A stretch of 30,626 nucleotides of DNA, from contig JBMYYR010000024.1 in the NCBI GenBank assembly GCA_049609625.1, positions 1 to 30,626 of the forward strand, in the 5' to 3' direction. Both the position numbers and the translations under genes were made by a program. The notes beneath the pieces were generated by a model. That model had not been told where the DNA came from, made no database searches, and worked only from the letters and a program-made list of their open reading frames with translations. Origin of the DNA: JBMYYR01 sp049609625. Lineage in GTDB: Bacteria > Bacteroidota > Bacteroidia > Flavobacteriales > CAJXXR01. Within the stretch, counting starts at the first letter, position 1. Each line of letters opens with the position of its first letter. This document shows positions 23,957 to 30,626 of the stretch, one piece after another.

Positions 23957-24690
23957 ATGTGTTAAGTATCGCCGGATTTGATCCTAGTGGAGGCGCGGGA
24001 ATTTTGGCGGATATCAAAACCTTTGAACAACACAAATGTTTGGGTATGGCGGCGCAAACGGCTTTTACCATCCAAAATGAACATCAGGTTGAGGAAGTCT
24101 TTTGGCATGCTAAATCCAAGATTTTAGCTCAGCTAGATATTTTGACTAAAGTGTATGTCTTCAAGGCTGTAAAAATTGGACTTTGCAGAGATTTGGAAAT
24201 GCTTAATTTGATTTTAAACTATTTTCAAGAAAACGCTCCAAAAACCAAATTGATTTGGGATCCGATTCTGAGTTCATCTTCAGGTTTCGATGTCTTTAAT
24301 AAAGAAGATATAAAACACATAAATTATGATCTAATTAATTGGATTACACCAAATTGGAATGAAGCCAAAGCCTTATTTTCTTTTGATGATAACAATCTAA
24401 TTGATGGCATTTTGAATTTGAAACTCAAAACAAAAGTCTTACTAAAAGGAGGTCATCGACCAGATGCTTTGGCAAAAGATGTGTTGATTTCGAAAGGAAA
24501 CTGTTACCCTTTTAAAGCCAAAACAATTGCTCTATACAGCAAACACGGCAGCGGTTGTATTTTTTCCTCAAGCTTAGCGAGTTTAGTGGCTCAAAACTAT
24601 CCCGATATTAAAGCTGTTTTGAAAGCAAAAAGCTACACCAGCCGATGTTTGCATAGCAATACATCGGGTTTAGCTTATCATAAAACCTGA
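23938..24690 (+). CDS. thiD: Hydroxymethylpyrimidine (phosphate) kinase
   Basis: ThiD phosphorylates HMP-P to HMP-PP for coupling to the thiazole. The frame runs upstream into the preceding gene, but ATG 23938 is chosen because the conserved strand (VLSIAGFDPSGGAGILAD) begins nine residues later. The 250 residues include WDPILSSSSGF near 108, TPNWNEAKALF near 138, LLKGGHRPDA near 168, and the anion-hole cysteine C207 in HGSGC, where HGTGC is usual. It is a single-domain kinase, not fused to ThiE. It overlaps the ThiE/TenI-like gene by 19 bases and precedes thiE by 3. Confidence 0.93.
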   Translation: MAKQRVNVLSIAGFDPSGGAGILADIKTFEQHKCLGMAAQTAFTIQNEHQVEEVFWHAKSKILAQLDILTKVYVFKAVKIGLCRDLEMLNLILNYFQENAPKTKLIWDPILSSSSGFDVFNKEDIKHINYDLINWITPNWNEAKALFSFDDNNLIDGILNLKLKTKVLLKGGHRPDALAKDVLISKGNCYPFKAKTIALYSKHGSGCIFSSSLASLVAQNYPDIKAVLKAKSYTSRCLHSNTSGLAYHKT

Positions 24691-24693
24691 TTT

Positions 24694-25341
24694 ATGGACA
24701 AAAAAGGAGCTTTAGAAAAAGGTCGATTTCAATATATTTCGAGTCCAGATGAAACAGGCAATCACTTACCTGGCATTCAAAAAGCACTTGATTCTGGCAT
24801 TCAATGGATTCAATTGAGAATGAAAAACAGAAGTGTTCAAGAAATTGAAAATCAATCCATTGAACTAATTAAATTAGCTAAACCTTATCAGGCTATTTGC
24901 ATTTTGAATGACTATTATCATAAGGTTCAAGATTTAGGTTTTGATGGCGTACATCTTGGAAAAGCGGATGCGAAGCCCGATTTGGTAAGAGGTATTTTTG
25001 GCGATTCCTATTTGATTGGACAAACCTGTCATACGCTTCAAGAATTTCAGGATTTAGATCTTGAATCGACTGATTATGTTGGTTTTGGCCCTTACAAATC
25101 ATCCGAAACCAAAACAAATTTGACTAAAACACATGGTCTGGCTGGTTTCAATTCGATTTTGAATCAATTAAACCTAGACAACTTACCACCAATTGTTGGT
25201 ATTGGCGGATTAACTATTCAGGATATACCTGACATTTTATCAACAAAAATACATGGCATTGCAGCCTCAGCATTAGTAAAAAACAACACAACAAAAGACC
25301 TTCAAAATCTTATAAAACAGATAAAAGAATGGACAAATTAA
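24694..25341 (+). CDS. thiE: Thiamine phosphate synthase
   Basis: ThiE joins HMP-PP with thiazole phosphate to give thiamine monophosphate. Unlike the paralogue upstream, this 215-residue protein has the full set of motifs: Q40-L41-R42, N72-D73 in ILNDYYHKVQDL, GVHLGK near 85, YVGFGPY near 128, and GIGGL near 168 in the phosphate loop. It overlaps thiG by 13 bases. Both position and motifs make it the working thiE of the operon. Confidence 0.95.
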   Translation: MDKKGALEKGRFQYISSPDETGNHLPGIQKALDSGIQWIQLRMKNRSVQEIENQSIELIKLAKPYQAICILNDYYHKVQDLGFDGVHLGKADAKPDLVRGIFGDSYLIGQTCHTLQEFQDLDLESTDYVGFGPYKSSETKTNLTKTHGLAGFNSILNQLNLDNLPPIVGIGGLTIQDIPDILSTKIHGIAASALVKNNTTKDLQNLIKQIKEWTN

Positions 25342-26096
25342 GTATAGCAGACAAACAATTTACATCGAGATTATTTACCGGAACAGGAAAATTTTCTTCC
25401 GATTTGGAAATGAAATCAGCAATAGAATCATCTGAATCTGAGTTAGTTACAGTTTCTTTGAAACGAGTAGATATGCAAGACAAAGCCGATCACATTCTCG
25501 AACATTTAACTCATCCGAGACTAAACTTATTGCCAAATACGTCAGGAGTTCGGACAGCAAAAGAAGCCATTTTTTCGGCTCAATTGGCTCGTGAAGCTTT
25601 GGAAACTAATTGGTTGAAATTAGAAATTCATCCAGATCCAAAATATTTAATGCCCGATCCGATAGAGACCCTAAAAGCCGCCGAAGCATTAGTGAAACTC
25701 GGCTTTGTGGTTTTGCCTTATGTGCACGCCGATCCTGTGCTGTGTAAGCGTTTGGAGGAAGTTGGCGTGGCTGCCGTGATGCCTTTGGCTTCGCCGATTG
25801 GCACGAATCAAGGTTTGGAAGCTGAAACGTTTTTGAAAATCATCATCGATCAAGCGCAAGTTCCTGTGGTGATTGATGCTGGAATTGGTTCGCCATCGGA
25901 TGCCGCCAAAGCAATGGAATTGGGTGCTGACGCCGTTTTGGTGAATACGGCAATTGCGACCGCAAAAGATCCTATTTTGATGGCAAAAGCATTTAAAAAG
26001 GCTGTTGAAGCTGGGCGAGAAGCTTTTTTAGCTAAATTAGCTCCAAAATATTCTAAAGCACAATCGACCAGTCCGTTGACCAGCTTTTTAGATTAA
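25329..26096 (+). CDS. thiG: Thiazole synthase ThiG
   Basis: ThiG forms the thiazole phosphate from deoxyxylulose phosphate, ThiS-thiocarboxylate and dehydroglycine. The 255-residue barrel has the imine-forming lysine at K97 in NWLKLEI, aligning with K96 of B. subtilis ThiG. NTSGVRTAKEA precedes it, and PVVIDAGIGSPSDA with GADAVLVNTAIA forms the phosphate site. It overlaps thiE by 13 bases. The dehydroglycine-making gene that often follows (thiH or thiO) is absent. A methyltransferase gene starts 10 bases downstream. Confidence 0.97.
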   Translation: MDKLSIADKQFTSRLFTGTGKFSSDLEMKSAIESSESELVTVSLKRVDMQDKADHILEHLTHPRLNLLPNTSGVRTAKEAIFSAQLAREALETNWLKLEIHPDPKYLMPDPIETLKAAEALVKLGFVVLPYVHADPVLCKRLEEVGVAAVMPLASPIGTNQGLEAETFLKIIIDQAQVPVVIDAGIGSPSDAAKAMELGADAVLVNTAIATAKDPILMAKAFKKAVEAGREAFLAKLAPKYSKAQSTSPLTSFLD

Positions 26097-26106
26097 GAAA
26101 AAAATC

Positions 26107-26913
26107 ATGAAAACAAAAAAAAACTATCTTGAAATCAATAAATCGCATTGGGAAAAACGTGTGGATACTCATGTGAGTTCGGACTTTTACGATCACCACT
26201 CTTTTTTAGATGGAAAAATTACCATAAATGCATTTGAGTCTGCTTATCTTCAGGACATTAAAGGTAAAAAAGTACTGCATTTGCAATGTCATTTTGGTCA
26301 AGATTCGATGTCTTTAGTTCGGATGGGCGCAAAAGAAGTTGTTGGTGTCGATTTTTCGGAAAAAGCCATTGATTTTGCTCAAAAAACCGCTCAAGATTTA
26401 GACCTAAATGCCCGCTTTATTTGTTGCGATATTTATAGTCTTGCCGACCATTTGAATGAGCAATTTGACCTCGTTTTTACTTCTTATGGCACTATTGGTT
26501 GGTTGCCAGATTTAGAACCTTGGGGAGCGATTATCTCCAAATTTTTAAAACCAAAAGGACAATTCTTAATTGCCGATTTTCATCCAGTGTTTTGGATGTA
26601 TGGATCTGATTATAAGTCGATTGAATATTCTTATTTTAACACCGAAGCCATCGTCGAAATCGAAGAACATTCCTATGCCGACAAATCGGCGGCATTGCTA
26701 AGTGAGAATATTGGTTGGAATCATTCTTTTGATGAAATTTTTACAGCACTGAAAATCAACGACTTATTTGTTGAAGATTTTAAAGAATATAATTATTCGC
26801 CTTATCCCTGTTTTGATGGTATGGAAAAGATTGCCGAAAACAAATTTCAAATTTCAGCTTTTGGCGACAAAATGCCTTTAGTATTTCTGCTGAATTGTCG
26901 GAAAAAAGCCTAA
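26107..26913 (+). CDS. Class I SAM-dependent methyltransferase
   Basis: This 268-residue protein has the Rossmann methyltransferase fold: motif I VLHLQCHFGQDS at 56-67, the acidic end of strand 2 at VGVDFSEKAI near 76-85, and FDLVFTSYGTIGWL near 120 as motif IV. The substrate cannot be told from the sequence. The family occurs widely in flavobacteria, often as a stand-alone gene. It follows thiG by 10 bases and precedes a glycosyltransferase by 6, so it is probably transcribed with the thi operon, though a thiamine role is not implied. Confidence 0.85.
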   Translation: MKTKKNYLEINKSHWEKRVDTHVSSDFYDHHSFLDGKITINAFESAYLQDIKGKKVLHLQCHFGQDSMSLVRMGAKEVVGVDFSEKAIDFAQKTAQDLDLNARFICCDIYSLADHLNEQFDLVFTSYGTIGWLPDLEPWGAIISKFLKPKGQFLIADFHPVFWMYGSDYKSIEYSYFNTEAIVEIEEHSYADKSAALLSENIGWNHSFDEIFTALKINDLFVEDFKEYNYSPYPCFDGMEKIAENKFQISAFGDKMPLVFLLNCRKKA

Positions 26914-26919
26914 AATAAC

Positions 26920-28137
26920 TTGACTAAACCTCATCATTTACTCGTTTTTTCTGAGCATTTGCCACAGCCCAAAGCCAGTGCTGCTGGACGGCGTTTGAAT
27001 GAAATTTTAGTTCTGTTTTCAAAAGCTGGGTTTCAAATCACACATATTTACTCTTCTGATATTCAGTTGTTTGATGAAGTTGAACTTCCTTTGTATCAAC
27101 AACTAAAATTACCCATTAACAATCAATCGGTTCAGGCTAAATTAAAAGCGTTGAACCCAAGTTACGTCTTGTTTGACCGTTTTGTGATGGAAGAAAAATG
27201 GGCCTGGCGCATTCATGACTTATTTCCCGAAGCCGTCCGTATTTTAGATTTGGAAGACTTACATTGCCTTAGAAAAACACGTGAATTTTGTCTAAAAAAT
27301 AAAGTAAAATATTCTGATGATATTCTCAAAACTCAGGAGATTAGTAAAAGAGAATTAGCGAGTATCGTTCGTTCGGATTTAACTTTAGTGATTTCTAAAT
27401 TTGAATATGATTTACTCATCAATACCTTCAAAATCCCTGAAAAACAGTTGTTTTATCTACCTTTTTTGACTGATTCTTCATCCAAAACCAAAGCATTAGC
27501 TTTCGAAGAACGAAAAGATTTTATTTGGATTGGCGGCTATAAACATCCACCAAATATTGATGCTGTTCGGTATTTAAAATCAAGTATTTGGCCAGCCATT
27601 AGAACTGAATTACCAAAGGCAAATCTTCATATCTATGGCGCTTATGCACCTCAATTGATTCAGGATTTTCATAATGAAAAAGAAGGTTTTTTGGTAAAAT
27701 CTTGGGTTGATAATGCTCAGGATGTGATCTCTAAAGCAAGATTGAGCCTAGCGCCTTTGCGTTTTGGCGCAGGTCTGAAAGGTAAATGTATGGAAGCTTT
27801 GGAGTTGGGAACACCCGTTTTGGCTTCTGATATTGCCATTGAAGGTTTTTCGGAATTGGAAGATTGGAGTGGAGCATATTGTGCTGATCCTGAGGATTAT
27901 GCAAAACATGCCAAACGACTTTACACGTCCAAATCGGCATGGGCATCGGCGCAAGCCAAAGCAGAAGACATTTTAGAATCGTTTTCTAAAACTCATTTTG
28001 AGTCTCGTTTTATTGAAAAAATAAAACAGCTTGAGTCATTTAAACCATCGGATTTTTGGACTCAGAACCTTATTTATCAAAGTTTTAGGCAATCGAAATA
28101 TTTTTCTAAATGGATAGAAGAAAAAGAAGGTCATTAA
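26920..28137 (+). CDS. GT4-type glycosyltransferase
   Basis: This 405-residue soluble glycosyltransferase has two Rossmann-like halves. The N-terminal one opens with LLVFSEHLPQPKASAAGRR, where such enzymes bind the acceptor. The C-terminal one has DFIWIGGYKHPPNIDAVRYL near 205 and the donor-binding APLRFGAGLKGKCMEALELG near 285-305, as in GT-B family 4. The start must be the TTG at 26920. An in-frame stop at 26911 bounds it upstream and the conserved N-terminus begins at once. It follows the methyltransferase by 6 bases. Donor and acceptor are unknown. Confidence 0.85.
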   Translation: MTKPHHLLVFSEHLPQPKASAAGRRLNEILVLFSKAGFQITHIYSSDIQLFDEVELPLYQQLKLPINNQSVQAKLKALNPSYVLFDRFVMEEKWAWRIHDLFPEAVRILDLEDLHCLRKTREFCLKNKVKYSDDILKTQEISKRELASIVRSDLTLVISKFEYDLLINTFKIPEKQLFYLPFLTDSSSKTKALAFEERKDFIWIGGYKHPPNIDAVRYLKSSIWPAIRTELPKANLHIYGAYAPQLIQDFHNEKEGFLVKSWVDNAQDVISKARLSLAPLRFGAGLKGKCMEALELGTPVLASDIAIEGFSELEDWSGAYCADPEDYAKHAKRLYTSKSAWASAQAKAEDILESFSKTHFESRFIEKIKQLESFKPSDFWTQNLIYQSFRQSKYFSKWIEEKEGH

Positions 28138-28197
28138 TTGAGGTTAATATTGACCAATATCAAGTGAATTTGCGAATGAAATTCGATTCAAAAAGTT

Positions 28198-28205
28198 TAT
28201 TTTTG
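28198..28205 (+). promoter_or_regulatory. -7 element and palindromes upstream of asnS
   Basis: TATTTTTG matches TAnnTTTG and lies 70 bases before the chosen asnS ATG. TTTG at 28169-28172 is a possible -33 element but 25 bases away. Two small inverted repeats lie just upstream: ATATTG-AC-CAATAT (28147-28160) and CGAAT-GAA-ATTCG (28173-28185). The 138 bases between the glycosyltransferase and asnS hold nothing else. Confidence 0.45.
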
Positions 28206-28275
28206 CAGCAGTTTCACAAACGGATTATAGGTAAATTATAGACATCCAAAACCAAACACATTGAGCAAAAAAACT

Positions 28276-29715
28276 ATGCTAAAACTCAATATATCATCAC
28301 TTTTAAGTCAGAAACCTGTTGGAGAAACCATCGAGGTAAAGGCTTGGATTAGAACCCACAGAAATAGTAAAAACGTGTCATTTATTGCAATAAATGATGG
28401 ATCTTGCTTACAAAATATTCAAGTTGTTTTAGAGAATGAAACCGATGAGGATGTTCTAAAACGTCTAAACACAGGCGCAAGTATTGCCGTTCAGGGTCTT
28501 TTGGTAGAATCTTCTGGAAAAGGGCAAAGTGTTGAAATTCAGGCTAATAAAATTGAAATCATTGGAGATTCTGATGCTTCAACGTTTCCTATTCAACCTA
28601 AACGCCATAGTTTAGAATTTTTGAGAGAAAAAGCACATTTGCGTATGCGAACCAATGTATTTGGAGCTATTTTTCGCGTTCGTCACGCCCTTTCTTTTGG
28701 GATTCACAATTATTTTAATGCACGAGGTTTCTATAATATTCACACGCCAATAATCACAGCAAGTGATGCCGAAGGTGCTGGAGAATCATTTAAAGTAACG
28801 AATTTCGATTTGGATAATTTGCCAAAGAACGAAGAAGGTTTAGTCGATTTTGAACAAGATTTTTTCGGAAAAGAAACCAATTTAACGGTTTCGGGACAAT
28901 TAGAAGGCGAACTAGCCGCTTTGGCACTTTCAAAAATCTATACCTTTGGACCTACGTTTAGAGCCGAAAACTCAAACACAACAAGGCATTTGGCCGAATT
29001 TTGGATGATGGAGCCAGAACTGGCTTTCGCCGATTTGGATGATTGTATGGACTTGGCTGAAGATTTGTTAAAACATCTATGTGCTTATGTTTTAGACCAT
29101 TGTGAAGCTGATTTAGAATTTCTAAATCAACGCTTTATGAATGAAGAAAAAACCAAAAAAGCCAATGAACGAGCAGAGCTCAATCTGATTGAAAAATTGA
29201 AATTTGTGGTCGAAAAACCATTTAAACGCCTGACGTACACTGAGGCTATCGACATCCTAAAGAACTCTAAACCAAACAAAAAGAAAAAATTTGAGTATTT
29301 GATTGAAGATTGGGGTGCAGATTTACAGTCGGAACACGAACGCTTTTTAGTTGAAAAAGAGTTTAAATGTCCAGTAATTTTGACTGATTACCCGAAAGAC
29401 ATCAAGGCGTTTTACATGAAACAGAATGATGATAATCAGACGGTTAGAGCGATGGATTTATTGGTTCCGGGCATTGGCGAATTGATGGGCGGATCGCAAC
29501 GAGAAGAAGATCACGACAAACTTTGCCAACGTATGGACGACATGGGCGTGCCAAAAGAAGACTTATGGTGGTATTTGGAAACCAGAAAATTTGGAACTGT
29601 GCCTCATTCAGGCTTCGGATTAGGTTTTGAACGTCTTGTGCAATTTGTTACAGGAATGTCCAATATTCGAGATGTTATTCCGTTTCCAAGAGCACCAAAA
29701 TCTGCTGAATTTTAA
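28276..29715 (+). CDS. asnS: Asparaginyl-tRNA synthetase
   Basis: AsnRS charges tRNA-Asn. The 479-residue protein has an N-terminal OB-fold anticodon-binding domain (about 15-105: VKAWIRTHRNSKNVSFIAIND) and a class II catalytic core. Motif 2 is TFRAENSNTTRHLAEFWM near 235, with the Asn-specific RAE. Motif 3 is GFGLGFERLVQFVTG near 445. An insertion of about 70 residues after motif 2, rich in Lys and Glu, makes it slightly longer than E. coli AsnRS (466). A TTG at 28261 is in frame, but ATG 28276 is the more likely start. Confidence 0.96.
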   Translation: MLKLNISSLLSQKPVGETIEVKAWIRTHRNSKNVSFIAINDGSCLQNIQVVLENETDEDVLKRLNTGASIAVQGLLVESSGKGQSVEIQANKIEIIGDSDASTFPIQPKRHSLEFLREKAHLRMRTNVFGAIFRVRHALSFGIHNYFNARGFYNIHTPIITASDAEGAGESFKVTNFDLDNLPKNEEGLVDFEQDFFGKETNLTVSGQLEGELAALALSKIYTFGPTFRAENSNTTRHLAEFWMMEPELAFADLDDCMDLAEDLLKHLCAYVLDHCEADLEFLNQRFMNEEKTKKANERAELNLIEKLKFVVEKPFKRLTYTEAIDILKNSKPNKKKKFEYLIEDWGADLQSEHERFLVEKEFKCPVILTDYPKDIKAFYMKQNDDNQTVRAMDLLVPGIGELMGGSQREEDHDKLCQRMDDMGVPKEDLWWYLETRKFGTVPHSGFGLGFERLVQFVTGMSNIRDVIPFPRAPKSAEF

Positions 29716-29771
29716 ATCAAATTCAGATAACAACATATTGATAATCATTAAATTATCTACAAAAACAGTAT

Positions 29772-30626
29772 ATGCAACATTCACAACAAAAGATGTCTAA
29801 TGCCGCTTTGCACGAAGAAGTAAAAGACGAGCAAATTACAAGAGAATTGAAGGATTGGGCGATGATCACAAAAGATTATCAAGAGCCTAGCAAAACAAAA
29901 GCTACCATTCAAATTCTCAATTCCTTTTTGCCCTTTATTGGCATTCACATTTTGATGTATTACACACTAGAAATCAGCTATTTACTAACACTAGCTTTGG
30001 CTGTTGTTGCAGCTTTTTTCTTAGTCCGAATTTTTATTATTCAACACGATTGTGGACACATGTCGTTCTTTAAAAGCAAAAAACTAAACGATCGTTGGGG
30101 CTTTTTCTGTAGTCTATTTACCAGTTTTCCTTACCAATATTGGGCAAGATCACACGCTTACCATCACCAACATAATGGCCAATTAGAAAATAGAGATATT
30201 GGAGACATCAACACCTTGACGGTTAAAGAATTTGATGAATTATCGACAGTCAAAAAATGGGGCTATCGCATCTACCGACATCCCTTTATTTTGTTTGGTG
30301 TTGGCTTAGCCTACTATCTTTTGGTGCCTTTGCGTTTACCGTTAATCCATCTTAAAGGCTGGGAAAAAACCAAACGCCAACAACTAGTCAACAATCTGAT
30401 TATATTTGCATTATATGCCGCATTAGTCTATTTTATTGGTTGGAATTTTGTTTTGGTTCAAGCTCCAATTTTTGCTTTTTATGCTATTATTGCTTTGTGG
30501 TTTTTTTATGTTCAACATCAACATGAATTTACTTATAAACAATGGAAAAAAGATTGGAATTACGTGATGTCGGCCATTCGTGGAAGCTCCTATTACAAAC
30601 TCCCTAAAGTATTCACTTGGCTAACT
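29772..30626 (+). CDS. Membrane fatty acid desaturase (3' end off window)
   Basis: The visible 285 residues belong to a membrane di-iron acyl desaturase or hydroxylase. Two histidine boxes are present: HDCGH at 92-96 and HAYHH at 128-132 (within HAYHHQHNG). An HQHEF sequence also occurs near residue 252. The last box, HxxHH, expected a few residues after the final PKVFTWL, lies beyond the window. Hydrophobic pairs at about 50-90 and 172-245 are the membrane segments. The start is ATG 29772 (ATG 29793 is an alternative). The gene begins 56 bases after asnS. Regioselectivity cannot be predicted. Confidence 0.9.
   Translation, partial: MQHSQQKMSNAALHEEVKDEQITRELKDWAMITKDYQEPSKTKATIQILNSFLPFIGIHILMYYTLEISYLLTLALAVVAAFFLVRIFIIQHDCGHMSFFKSKKLNDRWGFFCSLFTSFPYQYWARSHAYHHQHNGQLENRDIGDINTLTVKEFDELSTVKKWGYRIYRHPFILFGVGLAYYLLVPLRLPLIHLKGWEKTKRQQLVNNLIIFALYAALVYFIGWNFVLVQAPIFAFYAIIALWFFYVQHQHEFTYKQWKKDWNYVMSAIRGSSYYKLPKVFTWLT

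Noticed and set aside
1..30626. Mobile elements, CRISPR arrays, tRNA or rRNA genes, toxin-antitoxin or phage-defence islands
   Set aside because: I looked for transposase or integrase motifs, spaced direct repeats, tRNA-like cloverleaf ends and known defence-gene signatures and found none. The AddAB-like pair is a general recombination system and not evidence of a defence island.

Overview
The window looks like chromosomal DNA of a member of the Bacteroidota, most likely the Flavobacteriia. It is AT-rich. Several leaders carry the lineage-specific -7 promoter element TAnnTTTG, and Shine-Dalgarno signals are weak or absent. The gene content is also flavobacterial: AddAB-type recombination proteins with a degenerate AddB helicase, a paaABCD epoxidase block, and a thi operon that starts with thiS-thiC and contains a second ThiE-like gene. 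I assign no genus. There are no transposases, integrases, CRISPR arrays, phage genes or toxin-antitoxin modules, and the window reads as core genome.

Layout. 1-123: leader and promoter region of a gene lying to the left. 124-6039 (minus): addB-like and addA-like genes, abutting with no gap. 6040-6402: a divergent intergenic region of 363 bases with -7 elements facing both ways. 6403-8270 (plus): an unrecognised secreted helical protein followed by a small outer-membrane beta-barrel protein, closed by a clear terminator. 8377-11257 (plus): a GT22-type membrane glycosyltransferase, an aquaglyceroporin and a small membrane protein, tightly packed. 11387-13884 (plus): paaA, paaB, paaC and paaD of the phenylacetyl-CoA epoxidase, without paaE. 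14150-16634 (plus): a PTPS/QueD-family gene overlapping folE, then fabD and pth. 16736-19932 (minus): a four-gene run of a 78-residue protein, a secreted protein, a TIGR01777-type epimerase and ferrochelatase. 20063-20932 (minus): sucD, isolated by an 18-bp hairpin terminator. 21157-28137 (plus): a TPP-riboswitch-led operon thiS-thiC-thiE/tenI-like-thiD-thiE-thiG that runs on into a methyltransferase and a glycosyltransferase. 28276-29715 (plus): asnS. 29772-end (plus): a fatty acid desaturase cut by the window edge.

How the genes work together. AddA and AddB would form a heterodimeric double-strand-break resection enzyme. PaaABCD would epoxidise phenylacetyl-CoA, with its reductase supplied from elsewhere. 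FolE and the PTPS-family enzyme catalyse consecutive pterin steps, and the C-x5-HGH spacing suggests 6-pyruvoyl-tetrahydropterin rather than queuosine synthesis. The thi operon makes the pyrimidine (ThiC, ThiD), assembles the thiazole (ThiS, ThiG) and couples the two (ThiE) under TPP control. The usual dehydroglycine source (ThiH or ThiO) and the ThiS adenylyltransferase (ThiF) are not in the window.

I do not see a clearly new multi-gene system. The leads most worth checking are the unusual P4/P5 region of the TPP riboswitch, the PTPS-type motif next to folE, the cysteine cluster of the ferrochelatase and its operon with two unknown proteins, the secreted-protein plus barrel pair, and repeat or palindrome arrays just upstream of three promoters.
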